Of a DNA stretch of 64,000 nucleotides, positions 42,277 through 51,202 are shown piece after piece (the stretch's first letter is position 1; the number at the start of each line of letters is the position of its first letter). The stretch comes from Microbacterium barkeri (GTDB lineage Bacteria; Actinomycetota; Actinomycetes; Actinomycetales; Microbacteriaceae): NCBI RefSeq assembly GCF_027921765.1, contig NZ_BSEJ01000001.1, forward strand, positions 248,001-312,000. Direction: 5' to 3'. The notes below the pieces were generated by a model. That model was not told the DNA's origin, did no database searches, and saw only the letters and a program-made list of their open reading frames with translations. A program made the position numbers and the translations under genes.

Positions 42277-44757
42277 TCAGCCGCAGCTGGCGGCCTCGGT
42301 CGGGATGTCGCGCTGCACCTCGACCTGCTCTCCGTCCACGGTCGCCGTCGCCGTGACCGTCAGTGAGCCCGCGTCGACCTGCGAGTGCCGCGTGTTGATC
42401 GCGGCCGACCTCGCGGCACCGGGATCGACGGCGCCCAGCTCACGCCGTCCGAACGCGGACTCGACGACGAAGGTCGCCGCGACATCGTCCTCGTTCACCA
42501 CCCGCACGGTCTGCATGATCTGCTTGCCGGCCAGGCAGCGGTCGAGCACCTCGACGGTGAAGGCGAGCGCGTCGTCCGCCGCGAACGCCCAGTTGTCCAC
42601 CTCCAGCAGATCAGCGTCCGCTGCCGCGCCATCCGCCCCGGCGAAGACGAAGAACACGTCGTGCTCGCCGGTCGCGCCGGTGACCGGCGCCTCGACCGTC
42701 GTCCACTCCCCGAGCGTGCCGTCGACGGGGATCTCCGCGACGACCTGTCCGTCGACATCGTCCAGGCGCACCTGGACGCTGGCGCCTTCGACGAGCGGCT
42801 TGACCCGTGTGGACACCGTCTTCGCCCCGTCGCCGAAGTCCACGCCGGCGACCGCGGCGAAGTCGCCGTCGTTCACGTCGGCGAGCAGCATGTTGCCGCC
42901 GCCGTTGTGCTCGGGGAACTCCACCGACGGGGCGTCGGCCTGCTCGGTGCTGATGCCGAGCTGCCACGCGAGCGTCTCCGCCTCGAACGTGCGATACGGA
43001 TCGAAGCTCTCGACCTGATCGACGCCCGCGCGCGTGCCCTGGACCGGCTTGATCGTGCCGTCCTCGTTGAACTCGAGCTTGTCGATGTGGACCGACCGGT
43101 ACCCCTGGGTGGCACCCGGCGTGCCGAGTGCGGCGGCCCACGCGGCACCGCGGGTCTGGGCGTGGTAGGTGAGGTACGTCTCGCCCTTGAACGTGAACAT
43201 GTCCGAGTGGTTGTTGCCGCCGTTGCCCGCGCCGAAGTGCACGGCGGGGTTCTGGAACGCCACACCCGCGTACTTCGCGGAGGACAGGTCCATCGGATCG
43301 TCCGTCATCATGTACGCGATCGCCCCGCGCTCGGGGTACTTGCCGGGCTCGGGCGTGACCTGGAAGTTCGACGAGTACGAGTAGTAGTACCGGCCATCGT
43401 GCTTGAACATGCTCGAGGCCTCGAAGATGCCCGGGGCATCGATCTCGACGGGGTCGCCGGCGAGCGTCACCATGTCGTCTTCCAGCTTGGCCACGCGCGT
43501 CGACTTCGGGTTCTGGGGCCCCTGCTGGTTGGGGCTCGTGCCGATGACCGAGTTGCCGCCGAAGTACAGGTACCCCTGACCGTCGTCGTCGATGAACACC
43601 TCGGGGTCGAACAGCCACATGCCCGCGGGGAAGCCGCCGTTCGCGATGTACTCGGGCGAGACCGTGTCGGGGATGATCTTCTTGCCCACCGGGTCCGTCC
43701 AGGGGCCGAGCGGCGACCCTCCGACGACGACCGCGGTTCCTGTGCCGCTGTCGCAGAAGTAGAGGTAGACCTTGCCATCCTTCTCGATGGCCGCGGGCGC
43801 CCACGAGTTGCGCGCCCACGGAGCCGCACCTCCCTCGCGTGCGATCGGAACGCTGCCGTGGTCGACCCAGTTGACCATGTCGCTGGTCGACATGACGTTC
43901 AGACGGGTGATCGCTCCGTAGCCGTTCGGCTGAGTCGGGAGTCCGTTCGCGTCCTTGCTGTTCGCCTCGTACTGCTGGGTGTCGTCCGTGGAGTAGATGT
44001 AGAGCCGGCCGTTGTAGATCAGGTGGTGCGGATCGGCCCCGAACTTGTGCCCCACGAGGGGGTTGTGGTCGCCGATCGGCTTCGTCTGGACCGACTCCAG
44101 GTTCGTGTACGCCGGCGCCTCAGGAGCGTCGGCGATCTTCACCAGCGAGAGCTCGTCGACCTTGAAATCCTGAAGGGCCGACGACCCCCACGGCGTCTCG
44201 ACGAAGAACCACGACGCGGCGACGTGACGATCCTCGGCCGTGAACTCCCGCGTGAACGTTCCCCACCGGCCCTTGGTGAACGAGTTCCCGTAGTCGACGC
44301 ACCCGTTGAAGTTCGACGGGCAGAACGTGAAGTTGAACTGCTGTGCGGCGGCACCCTCGTCGTACTTGAGCTTCCCGGTCATGCGGTACGTCGCGCCGAG
44401 CTCGAGCTTCCCCTGGACGTCGGCGAACGGGCCTGACTGCGTGTTCTCGCGATTCGTCACCGAGAGCGAGTGCGCGCCGCTCGCGGCGTCGTCGCTGAGG
44501 GCGAGCGTGCCACCGCGCTGGCTGGTCCAGCCGGAGGCATCCTCCACGAATCGCCCATCCGGCAGGAGGCTGCCGGGAACGGCGGGCGGCTCCGGCGCGG
44601 TGCCGAGTTCCGCCGGGACGGGCGCCGCGACGGCCTCCGGTGCCGCATAGGCGACCTGGCCGGCCAGCGTGACCGACGACGCGATCAGCGTCGCGATGCC
44701 GAGAGCCGCCGCTGCGCGGCGTCGCCGCCCGCGGGGACGGATGTGTCGTGATCTCAC
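42277..44757 (-). CDS. Secreted GH43 glycosidase with CBM4/9- and CBM6-like modules
   Basis: The 826-residue protein starts at GTG 44757, 8 bases after AAGGAG. A signal peptide (RRRRAAAALGIATLIASSVT) leads to an N-terminal β-sandwich (about residues 70-190, CBM4/9-like). The five-bladed GH43 domain has the base Asp in HKFGADPHHLIYNG, the modulator Asp in DPEVFIDDDGQGYLYFGG and the acid Glu in GIFEASSMFKHDGRYYYS. After it come a CBM6-like domain (YRTFEAETLAWQLGIS) and a C-terminal β domain. It probably cuts arabinose or xylose residues from plant polysaccharide. Upstream is a LacI-type operator. Confidence 0.9.
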   Translation of the reverse strand: MRSRHIRPRGRRRRAAAALGIATLIASSVTLAGQVAYAAPEAVAAPVPAELGTAPEPPAVPGSLLPDGRFVEDASGWTSQRGGTLALSDDAASGAHSLSVTNRENTQSGPFADVQGKLELGATYRMTGKLKYDEGAAAQQFNFTFCPSNFNGCVDYGNSFTKGRWGTFTREFTAEDRHVAASWFFVETPWGSSALQDFKVDELSLVKIADAPEAPAYTNLESVQTKPIGDHNPLVGHKFGADPHHLIYNGRLYIYSTDDTQQYEANSKDANGLPTQPNGYGAITRLNVMSTSDMVNWVDHGSVPIAREGGAAPWARNSWAPAAIEKDGKVYLYFCDSGTGTAVVVGGSPLGPWTDPVGKKIIPDTVSPEYIANGGFPAGMWLFDPEVFIDDDGQGYLYFGGNSVIGTSPNQQGPQNPKSTRVAKLEDDMVTLAGDPVEIDAPGIFEASSMFKHDGRYYYSYSSNFQVTPEPGKYPERGAIAYMMTDDPMDLSSAKYAGVAFQNPAVHFGAGNGGNNHSDMFTFKGETYLTYHAQTRGAAWAAALGTPGATQGYRSVHIDKLEFNEDGTIKPVQGTRAGVDQVESFDPYRTFEAETLAWQLGISTEQADAPSVEFPEHNGGGNMLLADVNDGDFAAVAGVDFGDGAKTVSTRVKPLVEGASVQVRLDDVDGQVVAEIPVDGTLGEWTTVEAPVTGATGEHDVFFVFAGADGAAADADLLEVDNWAFAADDALAFTVEVLDRCLAGKQIMQTVRVVNEDDVAATFVVESAFGRRELGAVDPGAARSAAINTRHSQVDAGSLTVTATATVDGEQVEVQRDIPTEAASCG

Positions 44758-44967
44758 TTGCTGCACTCCTTTGTCCATGGTGGATGTCACGGGGGTCGTG
44801 CCTCGCGCATGGCCCGAGAAGGCGCACGAAGGCAGCGGGATCCGGAGATCCCGCAAGCGGTTCAGGCGCCGTGGTGACCCTCGCGACGGATCGATATCGT
44901 TTTCGTCGATGGCACTTCTGCACCCTCCTCCTCGAGGTGCACACGACCGCGTCGGCGCCTGCCTGGA

Positions 44968-44981
44968 TGTTACCGGGAACA
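44968..44981. promoter_or_regulatory. Candidate LacI-family operator TGTTACCGGGAACA
   Basis: The 14 bases form a near-perfect palindrome (TGTTnCCGGnAACA), flanked by A/A. This resembles CCGG-centred operators of LacI-type regulators that control arabinan and xylan genes in actinobacteria. It lies 210 bases upstream of the GH43 start. No LacI regulator gene is in the window. Confidence 0.45.
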
Positions 44982-45028
44982 ATGTGCGGGGAGCAAGCCT
45001 CGAACAATGCGTGGGGGGAGCAAGCCTC
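44977..45028. repeat. Tandem duplication of about 26 bp upstream of GH43
   Basis: 44977-45001 and 45002-45028 are near-identical: GAACAATG...GGGGAGCAAGCCTC in both, differing in a few bases (TGC versus CGTGG). The first copy begins inside the right half of the LacI-type palindrome, so it duplicates an operator half-site. Confidence 0.6.
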
Positions 45029-45079
45029 CGCGACGCCGATTCCCCCGGGATGCGGGTGACACGCTGAAGCGCCGAGGGC

Positions 45080-45111
45080 AAAGGGAAAGGGCCCGTCCGA
45101 TGGACGGGCCC
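45080..45111 (-). terminator. Terminator after tRNA-Asn
   Basis: GGGCCCGTCC (45089-45098) and GGACGGGCCC (45102-45111) form a 10-bp stem with a 3-base loop. On the minus strand it is followed by TTTCCCTTT. It lies just beyond the tRNA-Asn 3' end. Confidence 0.85.
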
Positions 45112-45118
45112 TTCTCAG

Positions 45119-45191
45119 CTCCCCGGCTTGGACTCGAACCAAGAACCTGCCGGTTAACAGCCGGCTGCTCTGCCAATTGAGCTACCGAGGA
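45119..45191 (-). tRNA. tRNA-Asn (anticodon GTT)
   Basis: On the minus strand, acceptor TCCTCGG pairs with CCGGGGA, the D-arm is AGCTCAATTGGCAGAGC, anticodon stem CCGGC/ACCGG encloses loop CTGTTAA (anticodon GTT), and the T-arm is TTGGTTCGAGTCCAA. The discriminator is G, as is usual for Asn. The 73-base gene is followed by a clear terminator. Confidence 0.96.
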
Positions 45192-45277
45192 TCACTCGCC
45201 GCCCCGCGGGGCAACTCCCCTAGCTTAGCAAACGCGCGAGCGCACACGGAAACCGAGCCGTGCACGCGGGCGTGTCG

Positions 45278-46060
45278 TCACGCGATGAGCAGCGTCTCGG
45301 TGCTCTTCATGCCCGGCGTCCAGTCCAGATGCTCGGCGTCGCCGGCGGCCACCACGTGCCCCGAGCGCAGGATGAGGCGATCGGCGTCGAGCTCGCGCGC
45401 GAGGTCCGCATCGTTCGTCACGAGCAGCGCGGCCATCCCCCACTCCTGCTGACGGCGGATGATCGCGTCGAAGATGACGTGCCGCACCTCGAGCCCGATG
45501 TTGGCGAGTGGCTCGTCGGCGATGAGCACCCGCGGATCGAGGATGAGCGCGCGCGCGAACGCGACGCGCTGGCGCATGCCGGCGCTCAGCTCGTACGGGA
45601 ACTTCGAGGCCGCGCCGAGCGGCAGGTGCATCTCGTCGAGCAGCGCAGCCACGCGCACCGCGAGGGCCCGCTGATTCACGCGCCGGTCTCGTGACGTGAT
45701 CGGCTCCGTGATGACCTCGGAGACGGTCAGGCGCGACGGCAGGGCGGCTCCCCCGCCCTGCGGCACGTAGCCCGTGCGATACGTCAGCACGCGGTGCGCG
45801 CGACCGGGGCGACGCACCGAGATGCCCGTGACGAACGCGTCGCCTCCCGACACGGCGATCGAGCGGTCGCGCGTCCCGGCGAGGACGGACGCCAGGCTCG
45901 ACTTGCCCGATCCGGTCGGGCCGGAGACGCACAGCGTCCCGCCGACGGGAAGCGTCGCGGTCACGCCGTCCACGGCGCGGATGGCCTGGCCGCGGCCCGA
46001 GCGGGACACGCTCAGGTCGACGCAGCGGACGGCGTTCTCGGTGTCGTCGGGCACGCGCAT
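45278..46060 (-). CDS. Orphan ABC transporter ATP-binding protein with altered D- and H-loops
   Basis: The 260-residue protein resembles Dpp/Opp-type ATPases. It has Walker A in GPTGSGKSSLA, Q-loop in TGYVPQ, signature LSAGMRQRVAFARAL and Walker B in VLIADEP. The D-loop that usually reads SALD after Walker B is NIGL. The switch His of the H-loop is Asn (LLVTNDADL). ATP hydrolysis may therefore be weak or absent. No permease or binding-protein gene is adjacent. It lies 21 bases downstream of dnaG on the same strand, so it is probably co-transcribed with it. Confidence 0.82.
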   Translation of the reverse strand: MRVPDDTENAVRCVDLSVSRSGRGQAIRAVDGVTATLPVGGTLCVSGPTGSGKSSLASVLAGTRDRSIAVSGGDAFVTGISVRRPGRAHRVLTYRTGYVPQGGGAALPSRLTVSEVITEPITSRDRRVNQRALAVRVAALLDEMHLPLGAASKFPYELSAGMRQRVAFARALILDPRVLIADEPLANIGLEVRHVIFDAIIRRQQEWGMAALLVTNDADLARELDADRLILRSGHVVAAGDAEHLDWTPGMKSTETLLIA

Positions 46061-46081
46061 TGTTCCATCCTGCCTTGCCGT

Positions 46082-47947
46082 CTAGAACTCGTCGAGCAGC
46101 TGGCGCCGCTCGATGTCGAGATCGCGCAGCCGCACGCGCACGGCGCGGCCCTCCTCGGACTCGGGAGCCACCCGCTGCACCGCTCCGAGCAGCTCGTTCT
46201 TCTCGGCATCGATCGCCCGCAGGACGATGCGACGGCACAGATCGTTCACCGAGAGCACGGCGCGCTCCTCGTTGAGCGCCGGGAAGTCGCGCGTGATGAG
46301 CTCGGCCGCGAGCGAGCGGTAGGGCTCCCGCACCATCTCGACCGCGGCGACCGACCATCCGATCTTCGTGCGGTCGACGGCCTCGACCGCCACCCGCACC
46401 GCCTCGAGAGCCGGCGTGCGGAACGGCAGCGAGAGCGCGCGATGCAGGAGATTCGGCTCGACGCGGTGCCCGTACTGGAGGATGCCCGTGAGCGCGTCGC
46501 GCTCGATGGCCGTGTCGGTGCCCCGCGGCAGCGTCGCGAGCGACACGCGCACCACGGGCACGGCGTCACCTTCGGGCACCTCTGTCCGGGCCGGCTCCGG
46601 GCGGCGCTGCGCGTCGCCCGACGTCTGCCGTGCGGCGCGCTCGACCTCCCCGTGGACGTCGGTCGGATCCATGCCCAGTCGCCGGGCGAGGACGCGCTCG
46701 TAGCCGGGGCGCAGAAGCCGGTCGCGGATCTCGGCCACGATGGGCGCCGCGGCGCGCAGGGCGCCGACACGGCCCTCCACCGTCCCGAGGTCGAACCGCG
46801 AGACGGCGCGGTCGATCACGAACTCGAACATCGGGACCTTGTGGTCGACGAGACTGCGCACCGCACCGTCGCCTCGCTGCAGGCGCAGGTCGCACGGATC
46901 GAGTCCGTCGGGGGCGACCGCGACGAAGGTCTGCGCGCTGAAGCTCTTCGCGTCGGTGAAGGCGCGGATGGCGGCCTTCTGGCCTGCGGCGTCTCCGTCG
47001 AAGGTGAACACCACCTCGCCCGAGGCAGAGGAGTCGCCCAAGACGCGGCGCAGCACCGTGACGTGCTCGGCCCCGAAGGCCGTGCCGCACGTTGCGATCG
47101 CGGTCGTGACGCCCGCGAGGTGGCACGCCATGACGTCGGTGTAGCCCTCGACGACCACGACCCGCCGAGGGTCGCCGCGCGAGATGTCGCGCTTCGCGAG
47201 GTCCAGGCCGTAGAGCACCTGCGACTTCTTGTAGATGGGCGTCTCGGGGGTGTTGAGGTACTTCGGGCCCTGGTCGTCGTCGTAGAGCTTGCGCGCGCCG
47301 AACCCGACGGTCTGGCCGGTCACATCCCGGATGGGCCAGATCACGCGCCCGCGGAACCGGTCGTAGACGCCTCCGCGCTGATTCGTGGAGACGAGCCCCG
47401 CCGTCGTCAGCTCCTCGCGCGTGAAGCCCTTCGCCGTGAGCGCGTCGAGCATGTGGTCCCAGCCCTTGGGGGCGTATCCGACACCGAAGTGCGCCGCCGC
47501 GCCCGCATCGAACCCGCGCTCCCCCAGGAAGCGGCGCGCGGCATCCGCTTCGGGCGACATGAGCTGCGCGCGGAAGAACTCCGCAGCGGCGGCGTTCGCG
47601 GCGAACAGGCGTGCGCGGCCGCTCGTCTCGGGCGCGGGCCCGCCGTCCTCGTAGTGCAGCGTGTAGCCGATGCGCGCGGCCAGCTTCTCCACGGCCTCCG
47701 TGAACGAGACGTGGTCCATCTCGCGCAGGAAGGTGTAGACGTCGCCCGACTCGCCGCAGCCGAAGCAGTGGTAGAAGCCCACCTGAGGGCGCACGTGGAA
47801 GCTCGGGCTCTTCTCGTCGTGGAAGGGGCAGAGCCCCTTGAGCGACCCCACGCCCGCGGACTTCAGCGCGACCCGCTCCCCGATGATGTCGGCGATGTTC
47901 GTCCGGGCCTTGACCTCGTCGACGTCGGCCTGCCGGATGCGCGGCAT
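46082..47947 (-). CDS. dnaG: DNA primase
   Basis: The 621-residue protein has the CHC2 zinc site (Cys40, His43, Cys61, Cys64 in CPFHDE...HCFGCG), the RNA polymerase core, and the TOPRIM motifs [14 protein letters not shown] and [14 protein letters not shown]. It synthesises primers for replication. The C-terminal helicase-interaction domain is present (about residues 470-621). The ATG overlaps the dgt stop as TGATG, so the genes are coupled. Confidence 0.97.
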   Translation of the reverse strand: MPRIRQADVDEVKARTNIADIIGERVALKSAGVGSLKGLCPFHDEKSPSFHVRPQVGFYHCFGCGESGDVYTFLREMDHVSFTEAVEKLAARIGYTLHYEDGGPAPETSGRARLFAANAAAAEFFRAQLMSPEADAARRFLGERGFDAGAAAHFGVGYAPKGWDHMLDALTAKGFTREELTTAGLVSTNQRGGVYDRFRGRVIWPIRDVTGQTVGFGARKLYDDDQGPKYLNTPETPIYKKSQVLYGLDLAKRDISRGDPRRVVVVEGYTDVMACHLAGVTTAIATCGTAFGAEHVTVLRRVLGDSSASGEVVFTFDGDAAGQKAAIRAFTDAKSFSAQTFVAVAPDGLDPCDLRLQRGDGAVRSLVDHKVPMFEFVIDRAVSRFDLGTVEGRVGALRAAAPIVAEIRDRLLRPGYERVLARRLGMDPTDVHGEVERAARQTSGDAQRRPEPARTEVPEGDAVPVVRVSLATLPRGTDTAIERDALTGILQYGHRVEPNLLHRALSLPFRTPALEAVRVAVEAVDRTKIGWSVAAVEMVREPYRSLAAELITRDFPALNEERAVLSVNDLCRRIVLRAIDAEKNELLGAVQRVAPESEEGRAVRVRLRDLDIERRQLLDEF

Positions 47948-49323
47948 CAGGCCACCTGCGACGCGCGTGCGGCCTTCGAGGGCGCCCCGCGGCGCGCGTG
48001 ACGAGGGGCCCAGATGCCGACCTCGGCGGGGTCGACCTCGCCCACGAGCCGGTTGTGCCACGCGACGGCGGTCTGGTCGGTGAGGGAGGCGACCTGGTCC
48101 ACGACCACGCGGGTGCGCGCGGCGTCGCTGTCGGCGGCGAGGAAGTCGGCCGCGAACGCCGGCTCGAGGGCGTCGGCGCCGGTCGACCACAGCGCGTCCG
48201 TCGAGACCAGGGCGTCTGCGATGCGCTTGAGCACGCGCCGCTGCTCGGCGTAGATGTGCCGGCGCTCGTCGATCGTCACGATCGTCGCGCCCATGAGGCC
48301 CTTGAGCACGGCGATCTCGACCTCGATCTCGCGCGGGACGACGACGTGGCCGCCGTATCGCGTGAGCGACGCCGCGGGGTAGGCCGCACGCGTCGCGTCC
48401 ACCGCGGCGCGGGCGAACCGGCCGATGAGATCGCTCGTGAGGTTCTTCAGGCGGGCCAGGTCGCGCCGTGAGCGATCGAAGGCGCGCATCCACATCGGGA
48501 TGCGCGTGAGGCGGTAGAGGGCGTCGGCGAGCTCGTCGCGCGGGTAGTCGTATCCGACCCATTGCTGCACCTGGCCGATGAGCGGATGGTGCGCGACCGG
48601 ATCGCTGACGTGGGCGAGATCGAGGTACCCGTTCACCACCGCGTCCTCGAAGTCGTGCACGGAGTACGCGATGTCGTCGGAGAGGTCCATCACCTCCGCC
48701 TCGATGCAGCGCTCCTTGGCCGGGGCGCCCTCGCGCAGCCAGCGGAACACGTCCTCGTCCTCGGGGTACACGCCGAACTTCAGGCGCCCGCCCGGATCGG
48801 CCACGGGGTCGGCGACCGTCCACGGGTACTTGCAGGCGGCGTCGAGCGTCGCGCGGGTCAGGTTGAGCCCGTAGGAGCGCTCGTCGTCGAGCACCTTCGA
48901 CTCGAGCCGGGTGAGGATGCGCAGGCTCTGCGCGTTGCCCTCGAACCCGCCGATCTCGGACGCCCATTCGTTGAGCGCCTTCTCGCCGTTGTGCCCGAAG
49001 GGCGGATGGCCCAGGTCGTGGCTGAGGCACGCCGCGTCCACGACGTCCTCCGCGAGCCCGAGCGCGGTGCCGAGCTCGCGCCCGACCTGCGCGACCTCGA
49101 GCGAGTGGGTGAGGCGGTTGCGCGCGAAGTCCGCGGGACTCGCGGGACTCAGCACCTGCGTCTTCGCGGCGAGCTGCCGCAGCGCAGCGGAGTGCAGCAC
49201 GCGCGCACGGTCGCGCGCGAAGTCATCGCGCTGCGAGCGATGCGTCTCGCGGTGGAAGCGCTCGGCATCGGCGTCGGTGTAGCCGGCGGGGCGGGGCGCG
49301 GCGCCCGTGCCCTCAGCCGCCAC
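47947..49323 (-). CDS. dgt: Deoxyguanosinetriphosphate triphosphohydrolase (HD domain)
   Basis: The 458-residue protein has the HD-domain metal residues: His in [18 protein letters not shown], the HD pair in [19 protein letters not shown], and the later Asp in [18 protein letters not shown]. Such enzymes split dNTPs into nucleoside and triphosphate and help balance the dNTP pool. It starts at GTG 49323, overlapping the dusB stop by 11 bases. The dusB-dgt-dnaG order is conserved in many actinobacteria. Confidence 0.93.
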   Translation of the reverse strand: MAAEGTGAAPRPAGYTDADAERFHRETHRSQRDDFARDRARVLHSAALRQLAAKTQVLSPASPADFARNRLTHSLEVAQVGRELGTALGLAEDVVDAACLSHDLGHPPFGHNGEKALNEWASEIGGFEGNAQSLRILTRLESKVLDDERSYGLNLTRATLDAACKYPWTVADPVADPGGRLKFGVYPEDEDVFRWLREGAPAKERCIEAEVMDLSDDIAYSVHDFEDAVVNGYLDLAHVSDPVAHHPLIGQVQQWVGYDYPRDELADALYRLTRIPMWMRAFDRSRRDLARLKNLTSDLIGRFARAAVDATRAAYPAASLTRYGGHVVVPREIEVEIAVLKGLMGATIVTIDERRHIYAEQRRVLKRIADALVSTDALWSTGADALEPAFAADFLAADSDAARTRVVVDQVASLTDQTAVAWHNRLVGEVDPAEVGIWAPRHARRGAPSKAARASQVA

Positions 49324-50638
49324 TGGTGTCCAGCTCCGCTTCGCGCAGCTCGCAGCTCGCGGCCTCGCCCAGCTCGCGCGAGTCGAGCCAGCCCTCGGGC
49401 AGCACGGGGCGCTTGGGCGTGCCCGCGCGACCGCGCTGGCCCTCCGCGGCCTCGCCCGGATACGGTGCGTCGTGGTCGAGCTCGGCGAGCAGGTCGTCGA
49501 TCTCGGCGAGACTCGACGCCGTCGCCAGTCGCGCACGCAGGTCGCCGCCCACGGGGTATCCCTTGAAGTACCAGGCGACGTGCTTGCGGATGTCGCGGCA
49601 TCCGCGATCCTCGTCGTCGAAGAACTCGACGAGCAGCTCCGCGTGGCGGCGGAAGGCCTGCGCAACGAACCCGAGGGTCGCGTCGACCTCGCGTTTCGCC
49701 TCGCTGCGCTCGCTCAACGACCGGAGGCCGCTCGCTCCGCTCGCCGAGTGCTTCGCCTCGCTGCGCTCGCTCAACGACCGGAGGCCGCTCGCTCCGCTCG
49801 CCGAGTGCTTCGCCTCGCTGCGCTCGCTCAACGACCGGGGGCCGCTCGCTCCGTTCGCCGAGTATCCTCGCGCCCCGAACGCGCGCGCGAGGTCGCCGAA
49901 CAGCCACGGACGCCCGAGGCACCCTCGCCCGACGACGACCCCGTCGCACCCGGTCTCGTCCATCATCCGCACGGCGTCGTCGGCCGACCAGATGTCGCCG
50001 TTGCCGAGCACGGGGATGCTCGTCACGGCCTCCTTGAGCTTCGCGATCGCCGACCAGTCGGCGTGGCCCGAGTAGAACTCCGACGCCGTCCGCGCGTGCA
50101 GCGCCACGGCGGCGGCGCCCGCGTCCTCCGCGATGCGGCCCGCATCGAGATACGTGAGGTGATCGGCGTCGATGCCCTTGCGCATCTTCACCGTGAGCGG
50201 GATGTGGCCGGCGGCCTCGACCGCCTGCTCGACGATGTCGCGGAAAAGGCCGAGCTTCCAGGGCAGAGCGGACCCGCCGCCCTTGCGCGTGACCTTGGGC
50301 ACCGGGCAGCCGAAGTTCAGGTCGATGTGGTCGGCCCTGTCCTCCTCGGCGATGATCCGCGCGGCGGCCGCGATCGTCTGGGGGTCGACGCCGTACAGCT
50401 GGATCGAGCGCGGCTTCTCGGACTCGTGGTGCCGGATGAGGCGCATCGTCGCGGCGTTGCGCTCGACGAGCGCGCGCGACGTGATCATCTCGCTGACGTA
50501 GAGGCCGCCGCCGTACTCGCGGCACAGCCGGCGGAACGCCGTGTTGGTGATGCCGGCCATGGGGGCGAGCACGACGGGCACGCCGATGTCGAGCGGGCCG
50601 ATCCGCAGCGTGCGCGCAGGGGTGAGGACGGTGGTCAC
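49313..50638 (-). CDS. dusB: tRNA-dihydrouridine synthase B with in-frame repeat insertion
   Basis: The 441-residue enzyme starts at GTG 50638. Its FMN-binding TIM barrel has VVLAPMAGITNTAFRRLCRE, INFGCP-type DLNFGCPVPKVTRKGGGSAL (with the catalytic Cys), VTVKMRKG-type LTVKMRKGID, ALHARTA and GNGDIW. The C-terminal helical domain resumes at REVDATLGFVAQAFRRHAEL. Between barrel and helical domain lie three 19-residue repeats of the type SASGASGLRSLSERSEAKH, encoded by tandem 57-bp copies. Without them it would be about 384 residues, the usual length. It reduces uridine in tRNA D-loops. Confidence 0.93.
   Translation of the reverse strand: MTTVLTPARTLRIGPLDIGVPVVLAPMAGITNTAFRRLCREYGGGLYVSEMITSRALVERNAATMRLIRHHESEKPRSIQLYGVDPQTIAAAARIIAEEDRADHIDLNFGCPVPKVTRKGGGSALPWKLGLFRDIVEQAVEAAGHIPLTVKMRKGIDADHLTYLDAGRIAEDAGAAAVALHARTASEFYSGHADWSAIAKLKEAVTSIPVLGNGDIWSADDAVRMMDETGCDGVVVGRGCLGRPWLFGDLARAFGARGYSANGASGPRSLSERSEAKHSASGASGLRSLSERSEAKHSASGASGLRSLSERSEAKREVDATLGFVAQAFRRHAELLVEFFDDEDRGCRDIRKHVAWYFKGYPVGGDLRARLATASSLAEIDDLLAELDHDAPYPGEAAEGQRGRAGTPKRPVLPEGWLDSRELGEAASCELREAELDTSGG
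49694..49864. repeat. Three in-frame tandem 57-bp repeats inside dusB
   Basis: The units are 49694-49750, 49751-49807 and 49808-49864. The unit includes, on the minus strand, GGTCGTTGAGCGAGCGCAGC and GAGCGAGCGG-type stretches like the small dispersed repeats known from Microbacterium and relatives. The first two copies are almost identical and the third has a few changes. A period of 57 (19 codons) keeps the reading frame. Confidence 0.95.
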
Positions 50639-50704
50639 CCCTCGATTCTTCCAGACCCCAGCCGAGGCGGAGCCGAGTGTGCACAGCCGTCTTAGGCTGG
50701 GGCC

Positions 50705-51202
50705 ATGACCGCCCCCGATGATCTCCGCCGTATCCCGTTCCGCGACGCGGACGGCGTCGAGAAGACGCTCGCCGACTACGGCGACGGTGTCCTGCTCGTC
50801 GTCAACGTCGCGTCGAAGTGCGGCCTCACGCCGCAGTACGAGCAGCTCGAGGCGCTCCAGCGGACCTACGGCGACCGGGGCCTGACGGTGCTCGGCTTCC
50901 CGTGCAATCAGTTCCTCGGCCAGGAGCCGGGGTCGCTCGAGGAGATCCTCGACTACTGCGCCACGACGTGGGGCGTCAGCTTCCCGATCCACGAGAAGGT
51001 GAACGTCAACGGCGCGCATGCCGCTGCGCTCTACAGGGCGCTCAAGAAGACCCGCGACGGCGTGGGCCTGGCCGGGCCGGTCGCCTGGAACTTCGAGAAG
51101 TTCCTCGTGCTCCCCTCGGGAGAGGTGCGCCGGTTCCGGCCGCCGGTCAAGCCGGACGCGCCCGAGATCGTCGAGGCGATCGAGGCCGCGCTCCCCCGCT
51201 GA
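50705..51202 (+). CDS. Glutathione peroxidase family protein (Cys type)
   Basis: The 165-residue protein has the GPx thioredoxin fold with catalytic Cys39 in VNVASKCGLTPQYEQLEAL (Cys rather than selenocysteine), GFPCNQFLGQEPG, and WNFEKFLV with the conserved Trp and Asn. Actinobacteria make mycothiol rather than glutathione, so it likely uses thioredoxin or mycothiol to reduce peroxides. It begins at ATG 50705, diverging from dusB with about 66 bases between. Confidence 0.95.
   Translation: MTAPDDLRRIPFRDADGVEKTLADYGDGVLLVVNVASKCGLTPQYEQLEALQRTYGDRGLTVLGFPCNQFLGQEPGSLEEILDYCATTWGVSFPIHEKVNVNGAHAAALYRALKKTRDGVGLAGPVAWNFEKFLVLPSGEVRRFRPPVKPDAPEIVEAIEAALPR

Larger units (their letters stand above)
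44758..45077. other. Long upstream region of the GH43 gene
   Basis: About 320 bases lie between the GH43 start and the tRNA-Asn terminator. They contain the GH43 ribosome-binding site, a TCGATATCG-centred sequence (44890-44910), a LacI-type palindrome and a tandem duplication, listed separately. No gene is seen. Confidence 0.6.

Noticed and set aside
42385..44436. Long plus-strand frame opposite the GH43 gene
   Set aside because: It is an antisense shadow in GC-rich DNA. The minus strand has signal peptide, GH43 catalytic residues and carbohydrate-binding modules.
44890..44910. TCGATATCG-centred sequence as a second GH43 operator
   Set aside because: The half-sites are only 5 bp and off-centre. 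The CCGG-centred palindrome is a much better match.
49694..49864. Repeat cluster considered as a CRISPR array
   Set aside because: The units abut with no spacers, so it is a tandem repeat. No cas genes are in the window.
49307..50695. 462-codon plus-strand frame with repeated LRLAALAQRPEAARSARRV units
   Set aside because: The repeats come from the antisense of the 57-bp units in dusB. No family similarity or ribosome-binding site supports this frame.
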